The notes beneath the pieces are model-generated. The model saw nothing but the letters and a program-made list of their open reading frames with translations. It was not told the origin of the DNA and did no database searches. A DNA stretch of 5,757 nt, taken from assembly GCA_022447165.1 (NCBI GenBank), contig JAKVBR010000109.1, positions 1 through 5,757 of the forward strand, read 5' to 3'. Shown here piece by piece: positions 1 through 5,481 of the stretch; the stretch's first letter is position 1, and every line of letters starts with the position of its first letter. The translations under genes and the position numbers were made by a program. The DNA is from Phycisphaerales bacterium (GTDB lineage Bacteria; Planctomycetota; Phycisphaerae; Phycisphaerales; SM1A02).

Positions 1-401
1 AAATCACCTCGATAACTAGGCAGCGATGCGCCATCGACTTGTTCGATATCGCTTGACCGTGGTTTTGCAAATTGTCCAGCAATTCTTCCAACCCTTACTA
101 CGCTTTTGTTCATCGAATGAACTAGCACCAGCGACATTTGGAGAATGACTTTCAATTGGCCCGTGATGTGTTCTGGCCTGCAATCTAAGAAGCGTTCAGC
201 ACAATCACCGGCTTGCAACAAAAAGCGCTTGCCTTGGGTGGCCTCGGCAATCTGTGCTTTCAGCGCTTCAATTTCAAATGAAGAAACAAGTGGGGGGAGT
301 GAGGCAACGACTTGTTCTGCTTTGAGCAGATCTCCTTCGCTAGCATAGGACGGCTGTTGAGCCGTCTCTTTTTCTTGCCAACTTGTTGGGGACCATGTCA
401 T
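1..401 (-). CDS. Class II 3-deoxy-7-phosphoheptulonate (DAHP) synthase, N-terminal part (runs off left edge)
   Basis: This enzyme condenses phosphoenolpyruvate and erythrose 4-phosphate, the first step of the shikimate pathway to aromatic amino acids, in the cytoplasm. Reading leftward from the ATG at 401-399 gives 133 open codons up to the edge, about a third of the usual 440-470 residues. The start MTWSPTSWQ and the following LPPLV (35-39) match the class II N-terminus. LLQAGDCAE (61-69) carries the cysteine (C67) that is a metal ligand in the Mycobacterium tuberculosis enzyme. VGRIAGQFAKPRS (104-116) is the strongly conserved PEP-binding stretch, and LPSYRGD (127-133) is the next family block. 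The matching N-terminus fixes the start although no Shine-Dalgarno sequence precedes it. The gene lies 10 nt downstream of a tRNA-Leu on the same strand and is probably co-transcribed with it. The family call comes from remembered motifs and is firm; class I enzymes lack these blocks. Confidence 0.95.
   Translation of the reverse strand, partial: MTWSPTSWQEKETAQQPSYASEGDLLKAEQVVASLPPLVSSFEIEALKAQIAEATQGKRFLLQAGDCAERFLDCRPEHITGQLKVILQMSLVLVHSMNKSVVRVGRIAGQFAKPRSSDIEQVDGASLPSYRGD
349..376 (+). terminator. Terminator-like hairpin on the plus strand, inside the DAHP synthase 5' coding region
   Basis: A perfect 7-bp stem (GACGGCT at 349-355 with AGCCGTC at 360-366) closes a GTTG loop. It is followed by TCTC and then TTTTTCTT, so on the plus strand it has the full form of a Rho-independent terminator. 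It lies antisense to codons 12-18 of the DAHP synthase gene. No plus-strand gene ends near it within the window, so it would stop antisense transcription before it reaches the tRNA and the DoxX gene. In the sense (minus) direction there is no trailing U-tract, so there it would only be a hairpin about 35 nt after the start codon. The shape is seen directly; the function is inferred, and chance codon choice remains possible. Confidence 0.5.
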
Positions 402-411
402 TGTTTCAGAA

Positions 412-495
412 TGCGGGCGAGAGGACTCGAACCTCCACGGGTGTTACCCCACCAGAACCTAAATCTGGCGCGTCTGCCAATTTCGCCACGCCCGC
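412..495 (-). tRNA. trnL-UAG: tRNA-Leu (anticodon UAG)
   Basis: The minus strand reads as a complete 84-nt class II tRNA. The 7-bp acceptor stem is GCGGGCG with CGCCCGC, followed by discriminator A at 412. The D arm contains the GG of the D loop (ATTGGCAGA). The anticodon stem CCAGA/TCTGG encloses the loop TTTAGGT, giving anticodon TAG, which reads CUN leucine codons. The long variable arm (GGGT, AAC, ACCC) is typical of leucine tRNAs. The T arm is GGAGG, TTCGAGT, CCTCT. CCA is not encoded; the bases after the discriminator are TTC, so CCA must be added after transcription. The gene sits just upstream of, and on the same strand as, the DAHP synthase gene, and divergent from the DoxX gene. Confidence 0.97.
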
Positions 496-511
496 AGCGT
501 TGTGGAGGGAT

Positions 512-517
512 ATCATA
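512..517 (-). promoter_or_regulatory. Possible -10 box for the tRNA-Leu / DAHP synthase transcript
   Basis: On the minus strand the hexamer TATGAT, one mismatch from TATAAT, ends 16 nt before the first tRNA base. This would give a short leader of roughly ten nucleotides, usual for tRNA genes. I could not find a convincing -35 hexamer at 16-19 nt spacing (candidates such as TATGAG are poor), so the call rests on the -10 sequence and its position only. The same 56-nt gap must also hold any promoter for the divergent DoxX gene; none is clear there. Confidence 0.28.
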
Positions 518-551
518 CTTTGAAACGGACTTTTCTCATACCATATTCACT

Positions 552-1154
552 ATGAACTTTGTAACTAACTCATTCCTACCACTTCTCGCCCGCCTCGTCA
601 TTGGAGCAATCATGTTGACTTCTGGCTGGGTCAACTGCTTCGGACAAATCGAAATCCGTGAAGGCATCGCAATCGACCTCGCTGCGATGGACATTTCGAC
701 TTATGAGCAGGTCTCTGAAGATGCAACTGGATACTCAACAGACCCAAACAGGGTTGTCCATACAACAAGAGGGCTCAATCGCATTGTCTGGCTCGTTCAT
801 CAGAAGTGGCCAGACATTGGGTCATGGGCAACCATCATCGGCGGGTGCGCTGCAGGTGCTCAGTTACTTGCTGGAGTACTATTGATTGTTGGATTGTTCA
901 CTCGTTTCGCGACATTTCTTGTTCTCGTTGCAAGCGGTGGGGCGGTCTACCTCGTTGCAGTCCACACGCACAGCATGTTCACCATGAATCCATTTGAGTG
1001 GCCACTTGACTCTCACCGATTTATGCAACTGTTTGCTGGGCTGATGCTCTGCGTTCTATCGCTGCAACTGCTCGTCAGTGGCGCTGGCGGACTTTCAATA
1101 GATGCTCGGCACCGTGGAAGTTCAGGCAATGCCGAGAAAAAACGCGACGCTTAA
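552..1154 (+). CDS. DoxX-family integral membrane protein
   Basis: A 200-residue protein with four predicted membrane helices: about 8-30, 92-114, 117-138 and 157-177. LLARLVIGAIMLTSGW (11-26) and AQLLAGVLLIVGLFTRFAT (103-121) match the first helix and the GLFTR-type signature of the DoxX/DoxD family. GAGGLSIDA (177-185) fits the small Gly-rich C-terminal motif of that family. A loop of about 60 residues (31-91) between helices 1 and 2 is longer than in the compact members I know. DoxX-like proteins are linked to quinone or thiol oxidation and redox stress in several bacteria, but the family is broad and the reaction here cannot be told. The ATG at 552 is chosen because the open frame upstream crosses the tRNA; no Shine-Dalgarno sequence is visible. 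The gene lies 37 nt upstream of the VWA gene and is perhaps co-transcribed with it. Confidence 0.85.
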   Translation: MNFVTNSFLPLLARLVIGAIMLTSGWVNCFGQIEIREGIAIDLAAMDISTYEQVSEDATGYSTDPNRVVHTTRGLNRIVWLVHQKWPDIGSWATIIGGCAAGAQLLAGVLLIVGLFTRFATFLVLVASGGAVYLVAVHTHSMFTMNPFEWPLDSHRFMQLFAGLMLCVLSLQLLVSGAGGLSIDARHRGSSGNAEKKRDA

Positions 1155-1191
1155 CCGCACAGCAGGTTTCTTTTGTACGCTGTAACTCAAG

Positions 1192-2103
1192 ATGAGTCAG
1201 CAACAACAAGGTGACGCATCCAAAGCAATTGCTTGGGTTGTTTCGATTGGATTACATGTAGGATGTGGCGTTGTTGCGTTCTTTGTCACATGGACCATCA
1301 TTCGCACGAGCGATGATACGCCCCACCGCGTCACGCCCACTTGGCATAACGAGCCAGTCCTTCTTGATGCATCAATTCCAACGGTAGGTGAGGCATCGAT
1401 TGATTTGACGCTCGATGTCCCAACCATTTCAGAAGTCATTCAGTCGCCAGTCAAAGATGGTTATCAAGTGCTTGAATCATTACAGGGAAAAGTCGAACTG
1501 CCTGAGTTTGTGAAGCGAACGCCTGAAGAAGAAGCAAAGTTTATGGGGCTTGATGCCGCATCGGCAAAATCCCTTGTCTATGTTGTTGATGCATCCGGCT
1601 CAATGTTGCTTCATTTGTCTGAAGTGCTCAACGAACTTGAGCGTTCGCTTCAATCGCTCCATCCAAAACAAACATTTGCAATTGTTTTTTTTCAAAAGGA
1701 CAAAGCGATTCATGTGCCACCAAAAGGCAAGTTGCAATCGGCGCACGGCACTCAAATCCAAGAAGCCATGGATTGGATTCGCAGCAGTGGGCAGGTCATC
1801 CCTTCGGGCTCAAGTAATCCAATGGCAGCAATTCGTTCGGCTGTTCGATTAAGACCGGATGTTGTGTATCTTCTGAGCGAAAACATCACTGGCTCTGGGA
1901 AGTACGCCATTAAGTCAAGTGAACTACTCGATGCTCTTGACCGGTTAAACCCTATTGATGTTAAAACAGGGAAGCGACGGGTAGAAATCAACTGTATCGA
2001 GTACCTCACGCACGATCCATCAGGAACCATGAAGCAAATTGCATCGATTCATGGGGGAGAAGATGGTTATACATTTGTATCGCGTGGTACAGTAAACGAG
2101 TAA
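1192..2103 (+). CDS. Membrane-anchored VWA-domain protein with TonB-like N-terminal helix
   Basis: A 303-residue protein. One hydrophobic helix (about 12-37) follows a short polar N-terminus. It contains S18 and H22, the S-x3-H spacing of the TonB transmembrane helix (S16/H20 in E. coli), which is needed for contact with ExbB/ExbD. A periplasmic linker (38-125) leads to a von Willebrand factor A domain (about 126-298). SLVYVVDASGSM (127-138) gives the MIDAS motif D133-x-S135-x-S137; the GSSNP loop (206-210) supplies a Ser where Thr is usual; YLLSEN (226-231) occupies the usual YLLTDG position, so E230 replaces the Asp. TFAIVFFQ (161-168) is a core strand. It is the first gene of a block with ExbB/ExbD genes, 13 nt before the next start. 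The likely role is an energy-transducing arm or a motor-linked adhesion domain (inference). No clear Shine-Dalgarno precedes the ATG. Confidence 0.88.
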   Translation: MSQQQQGDASKAIAWVVSIGLHVGCGVVAFFVTWTIIRTSDDTPHRVTPTWHNEPVLLDASIPTVGEASIDLTLDVPTISEVIQSPVKDGYQVLESLQGKVELPEFVKRTPEEEAKFMGLDAASAKSLVYVVDASGSMLLHLSEVLNELERSLQSLHPKQTFAIVFFQKDKAIHVPPKGKLQSAHGTQIQEAMDWIRSSGQVIPSGSSNPMAAIRSAVRLRPDVVYLLSENITGSGKYAIKSSELLDALDRLNPIDVKTGKRRVEINCIEYLTHDPSGTMKQIASIHGGEDGYTFVSRGTVNE

Positions 2104-2107
2104 GGAG
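2102..2107 (+). promoter_or_regulatory. Shine-Dalgarno sequence of the ExbB-like gene
   Basis: AAGGAG lies 9 nt before the ATG at 2117 and overlaps the TAA stop of the VWA gene (2101-2103). It is the only near-consensus ribosome binding site in the window; the TTG-started ExbD gene has the weaker AGAGGT at a good distance. It supports the start chosen for the ExbB-like gene and suggests that this subunit is initiated independently and perhaps more strongly than its neighbours. Confidence 0.75.
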
Positions 2108-2116
2108 AGAAAAGGC

Positions 2117-2935
2117 ATGGAAGCCACGGTTCAATCGTTATTTTGCAAGTCGCTGTTTGGAGTATTCACTGCAACTAGTGTGTTTGATGCAACTGCCCAT
2201 GCGTCATCGATTAATCGTTCCTTTGCAGAAGCATTTTTTATATCTCGTAGAAATGACGGGTCAATTGAACTCATCGGCAGCGGCGTGACATGGTTGCTTC
2301 TTACGCTCAGTGTTTGCGCAATTGGGTTGATGATTCATTTAGCATTATCAAACAGGCGAAGCACCGTCTTGCCGAACGAAACACTTAACACAGTTCGCAA
2401 ACTGATCAAACGAAAACAATTTCAAGCAGCAATTGATATCGTTGCAAAAGACAAATCATTTGTCAGTCACATTTTGCATGCAGCGTTTAAAGAAGCGAAG
2501 TTTGGCTTCCCCGCCATGATGAAAGCGCTGGAACAAACAGCAGATGAACGGGCGACTGCACGATTGCGCAGAATTGAACTGCTCAACGTTGTTGGGCAAG
2601 TAAGCCCCATGATTGGTCTGTTCGGAACGGTGTACGGAATGATTATTGCATTTGGAGCAATCGTTGCAGCAGGCGGTTCCGCAGACCCAGTTGCACTCGC
2701 TGGTGGAATCGGCACGGCACTCACAACAACCTTCTGGGGATTGGTTGTAGCAATTCCAGCCCTTGCTGGATACGCAGTGTTGCGAAATCGCATCGACGCG
2801 CTCACGATTGAAGCAACGATTGAGGCAGAGCATATCCTTCATCTCTTTAGACCAAAAAATAACTCGCAAAGCGAGCGTGCTACGGAAAGTGCAGTTGAGT
2901 CAGAGTCAAAACAACCGGTAGAGGTTTTGACTTGA
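2117..2935 (+). CDS. ExbB/TolQ/MotA-family proton channel subunit
   Basis: A 272-residue inner-membrane protein expected to form the multimeric ring of a stator that converts proton flow into motion together with ExbD-type partners. A weak signal-like N-terminus (K11, hydrophobic stretch, AHA at 27-29) precedes helix 1 (about 56-77). A cytoplasmic helical region (80-150) includes the RLRRIELLNVVGQVSP entry into helix 2 (about 155-184). Helix 3 is about 196-222. GLFGTVYGM (167-175) carries T171 and ALTTTFWGL (201-209) carries T205, matching the pore-lining threonines T148 and T181 of E. coli ExbB. The C-terminal tail (246-272) is polar and rich in Glu and Ser. The start is supported by AAGGAG at 2102-2107. 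The stop overlaps the TTG start of the next gene by 4 nt. The family is certain; assignment to ExbB rather than TolQ is not possible. Confidence 0.95.
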   Translation: MEATVQSLFCKSLFGVFTATSVFDATAHASSINRSFAEAFFISRRNDGSIELIGSGVTWLLLTLSVCAIGLMIHLALSNRRSTVLPNETLNTVRKLIKRKQFQAAIDIVAKDKSFVSHILHAAFKEAKFGFPAMMKALEQTADERATARLRRIELLNVVGQVSPMIGLFGTVYGMIIAFGAIVAAGGSADPVALAGGIGTALTTTFWGLVVAIPALAGYAVLRNRIDALTIEATIEAEHILHLFRPKNNSQSERATESAVESESKQPVEVLT

Positions 2936-3369
2936 TTCGCAGAGGGCAAGCATCTTCTGCGATTCATGCAAACATGACGCCGATGATCGACGTTATCTTT
3001 TTGCTCATTGTGTTCTTCGTCGCTGTTTCCCAAATCGTTGATCGCGACGCAGTACCCCTTGATTTACCTGCGTTTGAAGAATCAGCGGCATCTGAGATTG
3101 GCATCGAAGATAAAGTGATTGTGAATCTCATCAGCAATCAAGAGGGACAAGTCAGTCAAATCCACGTCAGGGGGCATGATGTGGCAATTGAAGATATTGA
3201 AACGCTACACCGTATTGTCACCACGGGTATCAACGGCGGCGCAAAGGAAATTCACATCAGGGCCGAACGGACGGCGGCCTATCAATATGTTTATGAAGTG
3301 TTTGAGTCCATCCAGTTACTAGAGGGTGCTAAACATGTGCAACTCGTCATCAAGGATGATGCAGGATGA
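2932..3369 (+). CDS. ExbD/TolR-family biopolymer transport protein (first copy)
   Basis: A 145-residue single-span protein. The helix (about 18-37) begins with NMTPMIDV (14-21), the ExbD/TolR signature; D20 matches the proton-carrying D25 of E. coli ExbD. The periplasmic domain (about 45-145) has the usual layout: a DKVIVNL strand (60-66), then the KEIHIRAERTAAYQYVYEV block (94-112), and a final QLVIKDD strand (137-143). Translation must begin at TTG 2932-2934: it is preceded by AGAGGT at a suitable distance and overlaps the TGA stop of the ExbB-like gene (TTGA). A later ATG would remove the start of the helix. It ends with an ATGA overlap onto the second ExbD gene. Its partner is the ExbB-like ring; it is distinct in sequence from the second copy, so the pair may form a heterodimer (inference). 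Confidence 0.94.
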   Translation: MIRRGQASSAIHANMTPMIDVIFLLIVFFVAVSQIVDRDAVPLDLPAFEESAASEIGIEDKVIVNLISNQEGQVSQIHVRGHDVAIEDIETLHRIVTTGINGGAKEIHIRAERTAAYQYVYEVFESIQLLEGAKHVQLVIKDDAG

Positions 3370-3821
3370 AAAAGAATGGCTTTAAACAAGGTGTCATCGG
3401 GCTTAATCTCACTTCAATGATCGATGTTGTGTTTTTGCTGCTCATTTACTTTATGGTTGCAACTGAATTCAAAACATCTGAAGCCGCATTTGCGATGGAC
3501 CTTCCTGAGCGAATCGAGCAATCCTCCACGCTGTTTGATGATGAACCCTTGATCATTCTCGTTGACTCCGCTGGCGAAGAAATACATGATGTGCGAATGT
3601 CGGTTCTTGGCCCTTGGGATGATGTGCAAACGCCTGAAGCATTACGAGCGTTTCTTTACAAAAATGTTGCTGATGGATTCGGGAAACAGGGTTACTTTAC
3701 ATTAGACCACCCCATTGTCATTCGACCAGCCAAAGACGCGCACTGGGAACATGTTCTTGCTGTGTATAACGCAGCGGTTCACGCAAAATACACCAACATT
3801 ACGCTGGATGAACCAACATGA
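3366..3821 (+). CDS. ExbD/TolR-family biopolymer transport protein (second copy)
   Basis: A 151-residue single-span protein. A short basic N-terminus (KK at 2-3) leads to NLTSMIDV (14-21) and a helix of about 18-36; D20 is the expected proton-binding Asp. The Pro before the Asp in the usual TPxxD motif is Ser here (S17), unlike in the first copy. The periplasmic part has EPLIILVDSAGEE (60-72) and the PIVIRPAKDAHWEHVLAVYNAA segment (115-136), which follows the strand-helix pattern of ExbD/TolR, then NITLDEPT at the end. Outside the membrane motif it is clearly diverged from the first copy, so the two are old paralogs and not a recent duplication. The ATG overlaps the previous stop (ATGA) and the stop overlaps the next start (ATGA), implying translational coupling. 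Confidence 0.93.
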   Translation: MKKNGFKQGVIGLNLTSMIDVVFLLLIYFMVATEFKTSEAAFAMDLPERIEQSSTLFDDEPLIILVDSAGEEIHDVRMSVLGPWDDVQTPEALRAFLYKNVADGFGKQGYFTLDHPIVIRPAKDAHWEHVLAVYNAAVHAKYTNITLDEPT

Positions 3822-5476
3822 TCTTCAAATTGTTGTTAACAGTTGCTCTGTCCGCTTCCTCCCTAGAGCACATCAAAGTTGAGTTGTTTGAGCAATGGTC
3901 AGAAGAGAACTTGTTTCCAATGGTTTCATTCGGTTTGCCAACTCAGCATGAAATGCAAGACGTTGAATCGTGCTTAGACGATTTGCTAAAGCAACTTAAT
4001 GTTACAATTGGCCAAGCACTCAGTGAAGAAGAGCGATTGATTGAGTTGCCCTTCCTGAACGGGATGGTTGCGGGGTTACTTCTCGGCCGAGAGGGCAACG
4101 CTGAGTTGTGTCTAAAGCATCTAGAAGGGCTTGATGATGTGGTGTATGGATTTTCTTCCTCAAAAATGTGGCGTATGCGATTGCAGGCCTATGTAGCACT
4201 TCACGATTACACCGCCGCTCAACATGCAGCACAAGAACTTCGTTCACTCCGACATGTGTCAACAGAAGATCAGACAGTGCTTGCGCTTTTTGAGATTTCA
4301 CAACTATTGACTGGCCCTAATCCAAACATCGAAGATGCGGTTCAGCGCTTCAAGCAACACGACCAATCATTGATTGACAGCAAGCACTTCCGATTGCGAG
4401 ATGCATTTGCATGCGGAGCGCTCAACCTGATGCAATCCCACAGTGGTAAGAAACAGATACTCATCAGCCGCCACTCGTTAGATGCGGCGTTGTATCAAAG
4501 TAATGCAGTGGCTCGCAATGCATTGCGCGAACTCAACAGCCGCCTTGAAACGCCGGTTCAATTTTTGAAAAGCGACGATCATCCAGTGAGTAAAGCCCTT
4601 GCGTACTGGAATGACATTGAATCGCTACAGCAAGAGAGCGCAAAGCGAGTTGCCCCGCTCATCGAACTTGCTCTTGCGGGAAATCATGAAGCGAGTGCAA
4701 CACTCCTATCAACATATAGAACCAACCCAACCGTGCTTGATCACATCGATTTATTGTTTGATCACACGGTCGTTACAAATGACAGAAATGTTCGAGAGTA
4801 TTGGACGCTTCAAAGAGCAATTCACTGCATCAATAACAACAAGAGGGAAGAAGGGCTTGAGTACTTGTACCTTATTCCTGAATCGTCAACATATGCCGAA
4901 GACGCGACAAGAATTCTAAGACAAATCCACGAATTGAATGCAGACGTGCTCATGGGGACTTTAAAGCAAGTGTCTGGAGATTCAGAAGCATGCACAGCAT
5001 TAGCGCAATCATGGAACGCGAAGACGAAGATAAAGGTCGCACGCGAATTGTTAAATCGGATGCACGCCAGCCCAGATGATTGGCATTTGAAATCAATTGA
5101 AGCGTTCATCGGAGAGCCCAATGAATTGCCAAGTTACATGAGTGGAGAGTTTTTTCGCTTGCTCGGTGATTCAGAACATGCTCAGCTACATTTCAAACGC
5201 GCAATTGACAAGGATGGCGAAACCATCGAAACGCTCGCGGGCCTTGCCGATGTGACGCGTAATGCTGACGCAATGAAGCGGGTTGTGCTTTCAACATCTC
5301 AAGAGACGCAAAAAACGTATTGGTATTGGCTTGCGAACTTGCGTTTGATTGAATGGCATTTAGAAGATGGTGGAAGCAAAGTTGACGCGATTGCAAAAGT
5401 GAATCGTTTAAGAAAAATGGATGCCTCGCTTGGAGGCACCCATTTTCAAAATCTGTTTAATGAACTTTGTGAATAG
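3818..5476 (+). CDS. Exported TPR-like repeat protein, function unknown
   Basis: A 552-residue protein that I do not recognise beyond its fold. The first 16 residues (one Lys, hydrophobic core FKLLLTVALSASS) look like a short signal peptide or anchor, so the rest is probably periplasmic. The body is almost wholly alpha-helical and shows degenerate tetratricopeptide-type helix pairs. The clearest are 441-467 (FFRLLGDSEHAQLHFKRAI pattern) and 120-143 (YVALHDYTAAQHAAQEL pattern); weaker ones lie around 285-315, 328-355 and 500-533. No catalytic motif is visible. It is the last gene of the ExbB/ExbD block and shares an ATGA overlap with the second ExbD gene. Position suggests a scaffold or partner that couples the motor or the VWA protein to envelope targets (inference). 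Its last codons contain a long inverted repeat (5414-5446), and it ends 5 nt from a convergent gene. Confidence 0.85.
   Translation: MIFKLLLTVALSASSLEHIKVELFEQWSEENLFPMVSFGLPTQHEMQDVESCLDDLLKQLNVTIGQALSEEERLIELPFLNGMVAGLLLGREGNAELCLKHLEGLDDVVYGFSSSKMWRMRLQAYVALHDYTAAQHAAQELRSLRHVSTEDQTVLALFEISQLLTGPNPNIEDAVQRFKQHDQSLIDSKHFRLRDAFACGALNLMQSHSGKKQILISRHSLDAALYQSNAVARNALRELNSRLETPVQFLKSDDHPVSKALAYWNDIESLQQESAKRVAPLIELALAGNHEASATLLSTYRTNPTVLDHIDLLFDHTVVTNDRNVREYWTLQRAIHCINNNKREEGLEYLYLIPESSTYAEDATRILRQIHELNADVLMGTLKQVSGDSEACTALAQSWNAKTKIKVARELLNRMHASPDDWHLKSIEAFIGEPNELPSYMSGEFFRLLGDSEHAQLHFKRAIDKDGETIETLAGLADVTRNADAMKRVVLSTSQETQKTYWYWLANLRLIEWHLEDGGSKVDAIAKVNRLRKMDASLGGTHFQNLFNELCE
5414..5446. terminator. 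Inverted repeat, likely terminator of the minus-strand sigma gene (possibly bidirectional)
   Basis: TGCCTC (5422-5427) pairs with GAGGCA (5433-5438) around a 5-nt loop. Beyond one A/C mismatch (5421/5439) the stem continues for 7 bp, AAAATGG (5414-5420) with CCATTTT (5440-5446). Read on the minus strand the hairpin is followed by TTTTTCTT, a good U-tract, about 35-70 nt past the sigma gene's stop codon. On the plus strand the trailing run is only TTTT, and the repeat lies within codons 533-543 of the TPR gene, about 28 nt before its stop, where translating ribosomes would disturb it. Its main role is therefore probably for the minus-strand transcript. Confidence 0.65.
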
Positions 5477-5481
5477 ATTGA

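Noticed and set aside
145..348. Plus-strand open frame of 67 codons
   Set aside because: It is antisense to the clearly recognisable class II DAHP synthase and shows no protein-like features of its own.
349..495. tRNA-like or leader-peptide attenuation controlling the DAHP synthase gene
   Set aside because: There is no leader peptide, no T-box-like element, and the U-tract of the hairpin is on the wrong strand for attenuation of this gene.
312..551. Upstream extension of the DoxX reading frame to an ATG at 312
   Set aside because: It would run antisense through the DAHP synthase start and the tRNA-Leu gene, and the added residues show no DoxX similarity. The ATG at 552 precedes the first family helix.
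1155..1191. Promoter for the VWA operon in the 37-nt gap after DoxX
   Set aside because: I could find no -35/-10 pair with acceptable spacing, so neither a promoter nor its absence can be claimed.
2456..2869. Minus-strand open frames of 137 and 112 codons opposite the ExbB-like gene
   Set aside because: They are shadows of a confidently identified conserved gene. The 137-codon frame is Cys-rich and low-complexity in a way typical of antisense reading, and no ribosome site was noted.
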